DNA from: DAHUZL01 sp035533215
GTDB lineage: Bacteria > Chloroflexota > Dormibacteria > Aeolococcales > Bog-877
DNA: 64,000 nucleotides
Direction of reading: 5' to 3'
NCBI GenBank assembly: GCA_035533215.1
Contig: DATLUG010000010.1
Coordinates: 62,001 to 126,000 of the forward strand
Shown here piece after piece: positions 8,894 to 16,619 of the stretch. The notes beneath the pieces are model-generated. The model was given only the letters and a program-made list of their open reading frames with translations. It was not told where the DNA came from and ran no database searches. Position 1 is the first letter of the stretch, and each line of letters starts with the position of its first letter. The translations under genes and the position numbers were made by a program.

Positions 8894-9658
8894 GTGACGC
8901 TCGCCGCCGCCCTCCTCCTCGTCGGCACCGGGCTGGTCGCGGGCGCTGCCAACGCCGTGGTGGGGTCGGGCTCGCTGGCCACCTTCCCCGCCCTCCTGGC
9001 GGTGGGGCTGTCCCCGGTGGTGGCCAACGCCACCAACACCGTGGGGCTGGTGCTGGGCTCGGTCAGCGGGGTCGTGGGGTACCGGCGGGAGCTGCGCGGC
9101 CAGCAGGACCGGATCCGGCGGCTGGCCCTCCCCGCCGTCGCCGGGGGGGCGGCGGGTGCGGTCCTCCTCCTGGTCCTCCCGGGCGCGGTCTTCCGGGTGG
9201 TGGTGCCGGTCCTGATCGCGCTGGCGGTGGTCCTGGTGCTGCTCCAGCCGCGTCTCGCCCGGCGCGCGCATCGGAGGCCGCCCCCGGCCCGGCCGCCGGG
9301 CGGGCGGGCGGGCGGCCGGCTCCTCCGGGCCGGTGTCCTCGGCACCGCCGTCTACGGCGGCTACTTCGGGGCGGCCCAGGGCGTGCTCCTGCTCGCGATC
9401 CTGCAGATGACGGTCGACGACACGATGCAGCGCCTCAACGGGCTGAAGAACGTGATCGCCGGGTTGGTGAACGTGGCGGCGGCGGCGATCTTCATCGTCG
9501 CCGCCCGGGTGCAATGGGAACCGGCGGCCGTTCTCGCCGGCTCCACCGCGGTCGGCGCCCAGCTGGGTGCGGTGGTGGGCCGCCGGCTGCGCCCGGGGGC
9601 ACTGCGGGCGGTGATCGTCGTGGCCGGGTTGGCCGCGATGGCCCGGCTCCTGCTCTGA
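8894..9658 (+). CDS. TauE/SafE-type membrane transporter
   Basis: Integral membrane protein of the sulfite exporter TauE/SafE family (DUF81). The 254 residues contain about seven hydrophobic helices and two diagnostic segments: GAANAVVGSGSLATFPAL near the N-terminus and its repeat-like partner GGYFGAAQGVLLLA in the second half. Family members move organosulfur or other small anions, and the substrate here is unknown. GTG start, 31 nt after lysC, possibly read through from the same operon. Confidence 0.85.
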   Translation: MTLAAALLLVGTGLVAGAANAVVGSGSLATFPALLAVGLSPVVANATNTVGLVLGSVSGVVGYRRELRGQQDRIRRLALPAVAGGAAGAVLLLVLPGAVFRVVVPVLIALAVVLVLLQPRLARRAHRRPPPARPPGGRAGGRLLRAGVLGTAVYGGYFGAAQGVLLLAILQMTVDDTMQRLNGLKNVIAGLVNVAAAAIFIVAARVQWEPAAVLAGSTAVGAQLGAVVGRRLRPGALRAVIVVAGLAAMARLLL

Positions 9659-9668
9659 CTCCCTGGCG

Positions 9669-9683
9669 CGGGCGCGGCGCCCG
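9669..9683. terminator. small hairpin between convergent genes
   Basis: CGGGCGC and GCGCCCG form a 7-bp inverted repeat around one base, between the stops of the TauE gene and the GntR gene. There is no T-tract. A bidirectional terminator is plausible. Confidence 0.35.
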
Positions 9684-9695
9684 CCGACCGCGCCG

Positions 9696-10463
9696 CTAGG
9701 GGAGGCTGGCGGACCCGGCGGCCCCAGTTCCGAGCAGGGTCAGCCGCACCCCGTGGAGGTGGCGCCACATCGCCGCCTGCGCGTGCTGGGCATCCCGCTC
9801 CCGGATGGCGTCGACGATCTCCTCGTGCTCACGCCGGGACTGGGCCAGCCGCTCCGGTGTGGAGGTGCGCTCCTTGAGGGTGCCCCAGTAGGGCTGGTCC
9901 CTGGCGCTGTTGATCACCCGCAGGATCGCGCTGGCGAGCCCGTTGTGGGTTGCCTCGGCCATCGCCTGGTGGATGGCCGCGTCCCAGAGCTCGAAGTCGT
10001 GGAACGTCGTCGCCGCCCGGGCCCTCACCAGGCACTGCTCCATCCGCTCCAGGTCCGCCGGCCGTGCCGCCGCCACCGCCAGGGGCATCAGCTGCGGCTC
10101 GATGGCGATCCGCACCGACATCACCTCCGCCGGGGACGACTCCACCAGGCCGGGCCGGCCGGCGCGCACGTGCTGGCGGCTGGCGACGAAGGTGCCCCGG
10201 CCGACGTGGCGCACCACCCGGCCCTGAGCCTCCAGCACCCCGAGCGCCTTCCGGAGGGCGTTCCGGGTGACCCCCAGGCGCTGGGCCAGCTGCCGCTCCG
10301 GGGGCAGGCGAGACCCCGGCAGCCGCCCGCCGCTGCCGACCTCCGCCTCCAACCAGGCGAGCAGCTCTGCTCCCCCGTTCCCGTTCCGGGCGGCCGCCTC
10401 CCGCGGCAGGGTGGCGGCGGGGGAGCCAACCGGCTCAACCAATCCAACCCCGCTCTCGGCCAC
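9696..10463 (-). CDS. GntR-family regulator with FCD domain
   Basis: Transcription factor of the FadR/FCD subfamily. The winged helix includes LPPERQLAQRLGVTRNALRKAL and the wing GRGTFVA. The C-terminal all-helical FCD ligand domain includes RIAIEPQLMPLA, FHDFELWDAAIHQAMAEATHN and REHEEIVDAI, whose Asp/His residues usually bind a metal and a carboxylate ligand. GTG 10463 is chosen because AGGGGAAGGG lies 4 nt upstream. The frame is open to 10544, but that start would coincide with the operator-like palindrome at 10537. Length 255 residues. It is divergent from the FAH-family hydrolase, which it probably controls. Confidence 0.88.
   Translation of the reverse strand: MAESGVGLVEPVGSPAATLPREAAARNGNGGAELLAWLEAEVGSGGRLPGSRLPPERQLAQRLGVTRNALRKALGVLEAQGRVVRHVGRGTFVASRQHVRAGRPGLVESSPAEVMSVRIAIEPQLMPLAVAAARPADLERMEQCLVRARAATTFHDFELWDAAIHQAMAEATHNGLASAILRVINSARDQPYWGTLKERTSTPERLAQSRREHEEIVDAIRERDAQHAQAAMWRHLHGVRLTLLGTGAAGSASLP
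10437..10445. promoter_or_regulatory. AACCAATCC repeat, putative GntR site
   Basis: The nonamer AACCAATCC recurs exactly at 10543-10551, and a variant on the other strand (GATTGGGTT) lies at 10610-10618. All three sit around the divergent start region of the regulator and the FAH gene. Repeated occurrence suggests protein binding; function is inferred. Confidence 0.35.
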
Positions 10464-10536
10464 AGAACCCTTCCCCTGAGCCTGACCCGGGGAGAGCCTA
10501 CCATGCGCCTCTCCGATCGCAGACACCTGGCCCCCG

Positions 10537-10547
10537 TGGTCCAACCA
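10537..10547. promoter_or_regulatory. putative GntR/FadR-type operator
   Basis: TGGTCCAACCA is an inverted repeat of TGGT and ACCA around three bases, the half-site type favoured by FCD-subfamily GntR proteins. It lies between the GntR gene and the FAH-family gene and overlaps one copy of AACCAATCC. Confidence 0.5.
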
Positions 10548-10640
10548 ATCCGGGGGCGGCCGACCAGGGGTCGTCGCGGTGGCGACGGGGGCCGCCGCCG
10601 ACTCGTCATGATTGGGTTCGGTTCAGCCACGGGGGAGCGC

Positions 10641-11600
10641 ATGCGCCTGGTGACGTTTCGCGACCGCGGCGTGGTCGGCGCCGGTGCGGTGGAGGGCGAC
10701 CGGGTCGTCGCCCTGGCGCCCGCCTACCAGGCCTGGTTGTCGCGAAGCGGCCAGGGGCGGGCGGCCGAGCGGGCGGCCGCGCTGCTGCCGCCGTCCGCGG
10801 GGGAGCTCCTGGCCGGCGGCGCCGCCTCGCTCGATGCGGCCCGGGCGGCGGTGGCCCACGCCATGACGGGCGGGGATCGGGACGGCGACCCGGACCTGGC
10901 CCCGCTCACGCTGCCCTTCGACCGCGTCGAGCTGCTCCCGCCCGTGCTGCTGCCTCCCAAGATCATCTGTGTCGGGGTGAACTACGCCGACCACGCCGCG
11001 GAGTCGGCGGGCACCTTCCGGGCGGCGCCGTATCCCGTCCTCTTCGCCCGTTTCGCCGCGTCGCTGGTCGGCCACCGCAGCCCGATCCTCAAGCCGGCGA
11101 TCTCCGACGAGCTGGACTGGGAGGGTGAGCTGGCCGTCGTCATCGGCCGTGCGGGGCACCGGGTCGCCCGGGCCGATGCCCTGGGGCTCGTCGGCGGCTA
11201 CAGCTGCTTCAACGACGCCACCCTGCGCGACTTCCAGCGCCACAGCAGCCAGTGGACCCCCGGCAAGAACTTCGCGGCCACCGGCGGCTTCGGTCCCTGG
11301 ATCGTCCTCGCCGACGCGGTCGGCAGTCCCGCCGGCCTCGACCTCACCGTCACCGTCAACGGCGAGCGGATGCAGCACGCCTCCACCGCGGACATGACCT
11401 TCGACATCCCCCGTCTGATCGAGTACATCACGTCCTTCACGCCGCTCGGACCGGGCGACGTGATCGCCACCGGCACCCCGAGTGGCGTGGGCGCGTTCCG
11501 AACCCCGCCCCGCTTCCTGCGGCCCGGCGACGTCGTGGCGGTCGAGATCTCGAAGGTGGGGCGGCTGGAGAACCCGGTCCAGGGGGAGGACTCCGCCTGA
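10641..11600 (+). CDS. fumarylacetoacetate hydrolase-family protein
   Basis: FAH-fold enzyme, likely hydrolysing or isomerising a 2-keto acid from aromatic or sugar-acid catabolism. The exact substrate is not deducible. The conserved core runs from KIICVGVNYADHAAE (substrate and metal entry), through DELDWEGELAVVIG (metal-binding Glu/Asp), GYSCFNDATLRDFQ and KNFAATGGFGPWIV, to IATGTPSGVGAF. Length 319 residues. The ATG at 10641 has GGGGGAG 4 nt upstream. The divergent GntR regulator and operator-like sites suggest substrate-induced control. ychF follows after 25 nt. Confidence 0.9.
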   Translation: MRLVTFRDRGVVGAGAVEGDRVVALAPAYQAWLSRSGQGRAAERAAALLPPSAGELLAGGAASLDAARAAVAHAMTGGDRDGDPDLAPLTLPFDRVELLPPVLLPPKIICVGVNYADHAAESAGTFRAAPYPVLFARFAASLVGHRSPILKPAISDELDWEGELAVVIGRAGHRVARADALGLVGGYSCFNDATLRDFQRHSSQWTPGKNFAATGGFGPWIVLADAVGSPAGLDLTVTVNGERMQHASTADMTFDIPRLIEYITSFTPLGPGDVIATGTPSGVGAFRTPPRFLRPGDVVAVEISKVGRLENPVQGEDSA

Positions 11601-11625
11601 CTCCTGGGCCGGCCGGGGGCGAGCC

Positions 11626-12723
11626 GTGAGCCTTGCGGTCGGGATCGTCGGGCTTCCCAATTCCGGCAAGTCGACCCTCTTCAACGCCCTCACCGGCGGG
11701 CGGGCCCTGGTCGGGGACTATCCCTTCACCACGATCGACCCCAACACCGGGGTGGTGCCGGTGCCTGACGGCCGCCTCCAGCGGCTGGCGGCGCTCTTCC
11801 GCCCCCCCCGGGTGATCCCAGCCACCGTCACCTTCACCGACATCGCCGGGCTGGTGCGCGGGGCCAGCCGCAACGAGGGTCTCGGCAACCAGTTCCTCGG
11901 CCATGTCCGGACCACCGACGCCATCGCCCTGGTGGTGCGCGCCTTCACCGGCGCGGTGGCCCACGTCGAGGGCTCGGTCGACCCGGTGCGGGACATGGAC
12001 ATCCTGGAGCTGGAGCTGGCGCTCGCCGACCTCGCCACCGTCGACCGCCGGCTGGAGCGGGTGGAGGAGCGGGCCCGGCGGCCGAGCGAGGTGACGGCGG
12101 CCCAGGTGGCGGGCCTGCGGAGGATCCGCGACGCCCTGGACGACGGCCGACCGGCACGGGCGGTGGCGCTCGCCCCCGAGGAGGGGAGCGGGCTCCAGGC
12201 CCTGCAGCTGCTCACCGCCAAGCCCGCCCTCTACGTCGCCAACGTCGACGAGGCGGTGCTGGGAGCCGACCCCGGCCAGGGGCCCGCCGCCGCCGTGGCC
12301 GGGCGGGCCGCCCAGGCCGGCGCCGGCTTCGTCACGGTGAGCGCCAAGCTGGAGGCTGAGCTGGCGGAGCTGGAGGTGGCCGAGGCGGGGGAGTACCTGC
12401 GAAGCCTCGGGGTGGCCGAGGCCGGGCTGGGGCGGCTGAGCCGGGCGGCCTACGCGGCCCTCGGACTGCTCACCTTCTTCACCGCCGGCGAGAAGGAGGT
12501 CCGCGCGTGGACGCTGCCGCGTGGGGGCACCGCGGTCGAGGCCGCCGGGGCGATCCACACCGACTTCGCGCGCGGCTTCATCCGGGCCGAGGTCTGCGAT
12601 GCCGAGGACCTGCTGACCTCCGGAGGGTACGCCGGCGTCCGCGAGCGCGGGCGCCGGCGGCTGGAGGGGCGCGACTACGAGGTTCGGGACGGGGACGTGG
12701 TCCACTTCCTCTTCAACGTCTGA
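11626..12723 (+). CDS. ychF: redox-regulated ATPase YchF/OLA1
   Basis: Obg-family P-loop NTPase associated with ribosomes and stress responses; YchF proteins prefer ATP. G1 is GLPNSGKST (the usual NVGKS is NSGKS here), G2 includes YPFTTIDPN, G3 is DIAGLVRGAS and the altered G4 is NVDE. The C-terminal TGS domain is recognisable at FFTAGEKEVRAW to HTDFARGFIRAEV, ending with the typical VVHFLFNV. GTG start, 365 residues, which is normal for the family. Confidence 0.95.
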   Translation: MSLAVGIVGLPNSGKSTLFNALTGGRALVGDYPFTTIDPNTGVVPVPDGRLQRLAALFRPPRVIPATVTFTDIAGLVRGASRNEGLGNQFLGHVRTTDAIALVVRAFTGAVAHVEGSVDPVRDMDILELELALADLATVDRRLERVEERARRPSEVTAAQVAGLRRIRDALDDGRPARAVALAPEEGSGLQALQLLTAKPALYVANVDEAVLGADPGQGPAAAVAGRAAQAGAGFVTVSAKLEAELAELEVAEAGEYLRSLGVAEAGLGRLSRAAYAALGLLTFFTAGEKEVRAWTLPRGGTAVEAAGAIHTDFARGFIRAEVCDAEDLLTSGGYAGVRERGRRRLEGRDYEVRDGDVVHFLFNV

Positions 12724-13132
12724 CGGCGGTCCCGCCCTGGGTAGGGCACCGGCCGCCGCGGTCGTCCCTGGCTGGCCCTAGCCGGCCGGGACGCCCACCG
12801 GCCGGCCGAGCCGATCGGCCCGAAGGGAACGCTTGCGCTCCACAACATCCTGTGCTTCAATACCGGTCGGGCACTAGATGTGGGACGTCCGCATCGCCCA
12901 CAGCAGACAGCGGGTGTCGGAGCCTTCCCGTCCCCTCTTCCGATGCCGACCCGTCCTTCCCGCCGGTGCTCGCTGTCTGCACCTCCCGCCGCCGCCCGCC
13001 CGTCGGTGGCGGTCGCTTCGGTCGGCGGTGGGGGCGCGGGCCCGCGGCCGTCGCCGGCGGGCTCGGGTACACTGGCCCCCGCGCCGGTGCGGCGCGGATC
13101 ATCGACCGGCACCCCGAAGGCTCCGTCCCACC
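12724..13132 (+). other. intergenic region with two promoter-like sites
   Basis: About 400 bases with no gene I can support. TTGCGC at 12833 followed 18 nt later by TCAATA resembles a sigma70 promoter. A second, better -10 (GGGTACACT, 13065-13073) lies closer to the next gene. A frame continuous with the next gene is open up to an ATG at 12878, but its translation is arginine-rich and unlike a protein. Confidence 0.4.
13065..13073 (+). promoter_or_regulatory. -10 element upstream of the tail-anchored protein gene
   Basis: GGGTACACT matches the GGGTAnnnT pattern of this window. The predicted start near 13080 leaves a leader of about 50 nt before the ATG at 13133. Confidence 0.5.
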
Positions 13133-13609
13133 ATGGCCAAGCGCCCGAAGAAGAAGAGCTCCGCTGCCCCGCGCCGCCCCGGGCCCGCCGCTCGCCCGGC
13201 GCGCGAGCCCGACCTAGCGCCGCGCGCCCCGGTCGGCGCCGAGGAGGTGGCGGTCGTCGCCGGGGCGGTCGCCACCGCACCGCCGGTGGGAGGCGCGCCG
13301 GCCGCGTCCGGGACCGCCGCCGCGGCGATGCCGTCCCTGCCCGCCGCCGAGTCGCCGGTCAATGGCAGCCCGGCGCCGGGTCCGCGGCCGCTCCCCTCGG
13401 GCGGATCCTTCCTGCCCACCCGGTCCGAGCGGGTCACCAGCCGGGCCGAGCGACGCCGTCAGGCGGAGGCCGCGCTGGTGCCGATGGACGAGACCCCGGC
13501 GATCCCAGCCGACCGCGTCCCCTTCATCGCCAGCGACCTGCGCCGGATCGGGGCGGTGGCCCTGGTGATGATCGCCTGCATCATCATCGGCACCGTCATC
13601 TTCCGCTAA
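13133..13609 (+). CDS. predicted tail-anchored membrane protein
   Basis: Unrecognised protein of 158 residues. The N-terminus is strongly basic (MAKRPKKKSS), followed by about 85 residues of Ala/Pro-rich, probably disordered sequence. A short charged segment comes next (RSERVTSRAERRRQAEAALVP, helix-like), and finally one hydrophobic stretch at residues 139-157 with only Arg158 after it. There is no N-terminal signal. A cytosolic domain with a single C-terminal membrane segment and almost no lumenal tail is the definition of a tail-anchored topology, which cannot use cotranslational SRP targeting. It lies 73 nt upstream of a Get3/ArsA-like ATPase, the family that targets such proteins in eukaryotes. 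The functional link is inference. Confidence 0.7.
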   Translation: MAKRPKKKSSAAPRRPGPAARPAREPDLAPRAPVGAEEVAVVAGAVATAPPVGGAPAASGTAAAAMPSLPAAESPVNGSPAPGPRPLPSGGSFLPTRSERVTSRAERRRQAEAALVPMDETPAIPADRVPFIASDLRRIGAVALVMIACIIIGTVIFR

Positions 13610-13668
13610 CCGGCGCACCCGGGCCGCCCGAGTCCCCGACCGCGGCAGGGGTGGCTCGGGTGGGTACC

Positions 13669-13674
13669 TATACT
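13669..13674 (+). promoter_or_regulatory. -10 promoter element of the ArsA/Get3-like gene (leaderless)
   Basis: TATACT ends 8 nt before the ATG at 13683, so the predicted transcription start is the A of the start codon. No Shine-Dalgarno is present between them. Confidence 0.65.
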
Positions 13675-13682
13675 CGGCAGCC

Positions 13683-14855
13683 ATGCGGGTCATCCTCTAC
13701 ACCGGCAAGGGCGGTGTCGGCAAGACCTCGATCGCCGCCGCCACCGCGGTGGCCTGCGCACGGTCCGGGCGCCGGACCCTCGTGATGAGCACCGACGCCG
13801 CCCACAGCCTGGGCGACTCGCTCGACCAGGAGCTCGGCAACGAGCCGCGCGAGGTGGCCCCGGGGCTCTTCGCCCAGGAGGTCAACGCGCTGCACCAGCT
13901 GGAGCACAACTGGGAGCGCATCCACCGCTATCTCGCCGCCCTCTTCAACAGTCAGGGCATCGACGACATCGTGGCCGAGGAGATGGCCTCGCCTCCGGGG
14001 ATGGAGGAGGTGGCCAGCCTGATGTGGATCAAGCACCACGCCGAGCGCAGCGACTACGAGGTGCTGATCGTGGACTGTGCGCCCACCGGGGAGACGCTCC
14101 AGCTGCTGGCCTTCCCCGACGTGGCCCGCTGGTACCTCAACAAGATCTTCCCGATCGAACGCCGGCTCATGAAGGTGGCGCGCCCGATGGTGCAGCCCTT
14201 CCTCTCCATCCCCCTTCCCAGCGACGAGATCTTCGGCTCCGTGCGCAGCCTCCTCACCAGCCTGGAGTCGATGAAGGGCGTCCTCGGCGACCCCCGGGTG
14301 TGCACGGTCCGGATCGTCCTCAACCTGGAGAAGATGGTGATCAAGGAGGCCCAGCGGGCCTACACCTACCTCAACCTCTACGACTACCTCACCGACGCCA
14401 TCTGCGTCAATCGGGTTCTCCCCGACGGCGTCGTCGATGTCTTCTTCGATGACTGGCGCCGGCAGCAGCAGCGCTACGCCGCCCAGGTGCGCGCCACCTT
14501 CGATCCCCTGCCGATCTTCTCCGCGCCCCTGTTCGACCACGAGGTGACCGGGGTGGCCCACCTCGGGGAGCTGGCCGCGGCCCTCTACGGCGACTGCGAC
14601 CCGGCCGCGATCCTCTCCAATGCCCGGCCGCAGCGGGTGCGCAAGGACGGTGCCGACTACGTCCTCACCCTGGACCTGGGGTTCGCCACCAAGGAGTCGG
14701 TCAGCCTCAGCCAGCGTGACGACGAGCTGTATGTCACGGTGGGCCCGTACAAGCGGGAGCTGGCGCTGCCGCGGGTGCTCCGGGGGACGGTCACGACCGG
14801 GGCGCGCCTGGAGGAGGGCCAGCTGTCGATCCGCTTCAGCCGCCAGAGCGCATGA
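13683..14855 (+). CDS. ArsA/Get3-like ATPase with C-terminal HSP20-like domain
   Basis: Cytosolic P-loop ATPase of the SIMIBI class. The deviant Walker A GKGGVGKT lies at residues 8-15, switch I STDAAHSLGD at 36-45 and switch II DCAPTGETLQLL at 131-142. After the ATPase core comes a beta-rich domain of about 65 residues (DYVLTLDLGF to LSIRF) that matches the ArsA_HSP20/alpha-crystallin-like tail found on many bacterial Get3-type proteins. The metalloid-binding cysteines of true ArsA and the zinc CxxC of eukaryotic Get3 are not apparent, and no arsenic genes are nearby. Arsenite export is therefore unlikely and a client-protein chaperone or targeting role is more plausible. 390 residues. The next gene overlaps (ATGA). 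Confidence 0.9.
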   Translation: MRVILYTGKGGVGKTSIAAATAVACARSGRRTLVMSTDAAHSLGDSLDQELGNEPREVAPGLFAQEVNALHQLEHNWERIHRYLAALFNSQGIDDIVAEEMASPPGMEEVASLMWIKHHAERSDYEVLIVDCAPTGETLQLLAFPDVARWYLNKIFPIERRLMKVARPMVQPFLSIPLPSDEIFGSVRSLLTSLESMKGVLGDPRVCTVRIVLNLEKMVIKEAQRAYTYLNLYDYLTDAICVNRVLPDGVVDVFFDDWRRQQQRYAAQVRATFDPLPIFSAPLFDHEVTGVAHLGELAAALYGDCDPAAILSNARPQRVRKDGADYVLTLDLGFATKESVSLSQRDDELYVTVGPYKRELALPRVLRGTVTTGARLEEGQLSIRFSRQSA

Positions 14856-15238
14856 GCGCCCCCGGCGGCGCCGCCGGGGGGCGCCGGCGACCCACCCGCG
14901 CCGGTGCCCCTCCCGAGGCCGTCCGCCCGCCCGTGCGCCGGACCACCCCTCGGGCGGCCGCCGGCGGGACGCCCGAGCCCGTGCCCCCGACGGACCAGCC
15001 CGGCTGGCCCGGCTCGGCGGCGGCCGTGCCGCAGCTGGCCCTTCGGCTCGGCTGGGAGCTGCTGGGGGCGGCGGGGCGACGGGCCGCCGAGGTGGTCCCG
15101 CCCGAGGCCCAGGTCCACCTCCTGCGCGCGCAGCACGAGCTCTGGCTCGCGGCCGCCGCCGTGGTCAGCCGCGGCCGGACCGGCACCGAGCGGGATCCGG
15201 CCGACCGGCCGCGATCCCGCCGCATCGTGGTGGACTGA
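14852..15238 (+). CDS. small unknown protein overlapping the Get3-like gene
   Basis: Product of 128 residues with no family I recognise. It has a disordered Pro/Arg/Ala N-terminal half. The C-terminal half is predicted helical (LALRLGWELLGAAGRRAAE, then PEAQVHLLRAQHELWLAAAA). No membrane segment or cysteine motif is visible. The ATG overlaps the upstream stop as ATGA, so its translation is probably coupled to the ATPase, suggesting a stoichiometric partner. It also precedes the protease gene by 6 nt. Confidence 0.7.
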   Translation: MSAPGGAAGGRRRPTRAGAPPEAVRPPVRRTTPRAAAGGTPEPVPPTDQPGWPGSAAAVPQLALRLGWELLGAAGRRAAEVVPPEAQVHLLRAQHELWLAAAAVVSRGRTGTERDPADRPRSRRIVVD

Positions 15239-15244
15239 CCGGAG

Positions 15245-16033
15245 GTGGGTGGGACCGGGGTCGCCTTCTACCTCATCCTCGTCGTCTTCGCCCTCCCCGG
15301 GATCGTCATCGGCTTCACCTGCCACGAGTTCTGCCACGCCCTCGTCGCCACCGGCTTCGGCGACCCCCTGCCGCGCCGCCAGGGCCGGCTCAGCCTCAAC
15401 CCCGCCGCCCAGGTCGACCCGGTCGGGCTGGTGATGCTGCTGCTCCTCGGGTTCGGCTTCGCCCGCCCGGTGCAGTTCAACCCCCTGATCGTCCGCACCG
15501 GGCCCCGCCGGGCCTGGGTGGCGGCCGTCGGCCCCCTCTGCAACCTGGCGCTGGCGGCCGTCCTCGGCCTCGCCCTCCGCCTCCTTCTCACCGCCGACCC
15601 ACAGGTGGCGAACTGCCTCCTCCCCAGCTTCGCCCTCTCCCCGGCCGGGGCCCTCTACTGGGTCCTGATCGAGGCGTTCTTCATCAACGTGATCCTCTGC
15701 GTCTTCAACCTCCTCCCCATTCCCCCGCTCGACGGCTACCGGGTGGTCGAGGGGCTGCTCGGCGGCCGCTTCCCGCGCCCGTTCGCGGCGGTCGAGCGCC
15801 GCCTCGGCGCCATCTACCTGGTCGCGATCCTGCTCCTGGTGGTCGCCCCTCAGCTCCTGCCGGGGGTGGGGTCGCCCGTGTACGGGGCGATCAGCGCCCT
15901 GTACACCGGCCTCTGGCATCCCCTGGTCGGCTCCTCTGCCACCCCGCTCACGTTCTTCCCCAACTTCCAGTACCTCTTCCAGGCGCCGAGCGGCTCGCTG
16001 GCCCAGGCGCTCACGGCCCCGTGCGGCCCGTGA
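15245..16033 (+). CDS. site-2-type zinc metalloprotease (peptidase M50)
   Basis: Multi-pass membrane protein of 262 residues in the M50/site-2 protease family. The zinc motif HEFCH is at residues 27-31 inside the first membrane segment. The third-ligand motif LLPIPPLDGY lies in a later segment near residue 165, and GPLCNLALA corresponds to the conserved NxxxA region. No PDZ domain is present, as in the short SpoIVFB-like group. Such enzymes cleave membrane-embedded substrates. GTG start. The neighbouring tail-anchored protein and ATPase suggest a membrane-protein handling cluster. Confidence 0.9.
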   Translation: MGGTGVAFYLILVVFALPGIVIGFTCHEFCHALVATGFGDPLPRRQGRLSLNPAAQVDPVGLVMLLLLGFGFARPVQFNPLIVRTGPRRAWVAAVGPLCNLALAAVLGLALRLLLTADPQVANCLLPSFALSPAGALYWVLIEAFFINVILCVFNLLPIPPLDGYRVVEGLLGGRFPRPFAAVERRLGAIYLVAILLLVVAPQLLPGVGSPVYGAISALYTGLWHPLVGSSATPLTFFPNFQYLFQAPSGSLAQALTAPCGP

Positions 16034-16599
16034 CCGGTCCCCCCCCGTTGGCGACACCGGCCGACGCCGGCCGGCGGGTCGCCGGCGCCCACGCCGTTAT
16101 CCGCCGCGGGGACGGACGGGTCCTCCTCCAGCTCCGGGCCGCCCCGCCCGGGTGGGAGCTGCCCGGCGGCCACGTGGCCCCCGGCGAGGCCCCGTCCGCG
16201 ACCGTGGTGCGGGAGGCGGCCGAGGAGATCGGCTGCGCCATCCGGGTGGAGCGGCTGACCGGGACCTACACCTTCCGCGGCCTCCGCCACAGCCGCGACG
16301 CGGTCTTCCTCGCCCACCTCGCCGGGGGTGCCCCGGTGCGGTCGCGCGGGGTCCTGGCCCTCCTCTGGGCCGACCCCGGTCGGCTGCCGCGCTCCCTGTT
16401 CCCCTGGTTCGTCGCCCGGATCGAGGACGCCCTGGCGCCAGCGCCACCCGGTGGGCGCCCGGTCCACCGGGTCCAGGCGATCGGTCCCGCAGCGGTGCTG
16501 GGCCACGGCGGCGGGCTGGCCGCGGACGCGGCCCGCGCGGTCGCCGAGCGGGTGCGGCCGGGCCCGGCCCCAGCGGGCCGGGACGGGCGGGTCCGCTGA
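16030..16599 (+). CDS. NUDIX hydrolase
   Basis: Hydrolase of nucleoside diphosphate-linked compounds, 189 residues. The Nudix box is exact: GHVAPGE at residues 47-53, then REAAEEIG at 61-68. GTG 16030 overlaps the protease stop (GTGA). An in-frame GTG at 16021 is possible. The C-terminal ~40 residues are low-complexity. Substrate unknown. It is the last gene of the overlapping run that starts at the ATPase. Confidence 0.88.
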   Translation: MTGPPPLATPADAGRRVAGAHAVIRRGDGRVLLQLRAAPPGWELPGGHVAPGEAPSATVVREAAEEIGCAIRVERLTGTYTFRGLRHSRDAVFLAHLAGGAPVRSRGVLALLWADPGRLPRSLFPWFVARIEDALAPAPPGGRPVHRVQAIGPAAVLGHGGGLAADAARAVAERVRPGPAPAGRDGRVR

Positions 16600-16619
16600 A
16601 CGCGGCGGCGCGGCCCCGC

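Noticed and set aside
12878..13132. Upstream in-frame extension of the tail-anchored protein starting at an ATG at 12878
   Set aside because: The added 85 residues are Arg-rich noise, and a promoter-like box at 13065 lies inside the extension.
13683..14855. Arsenite-export ATPase ArsA as the function of this gene
   Set aside because: No arsB, arsR or arsD nearby, only one ATPase half, and no clear metalloid-binding cysteine set.
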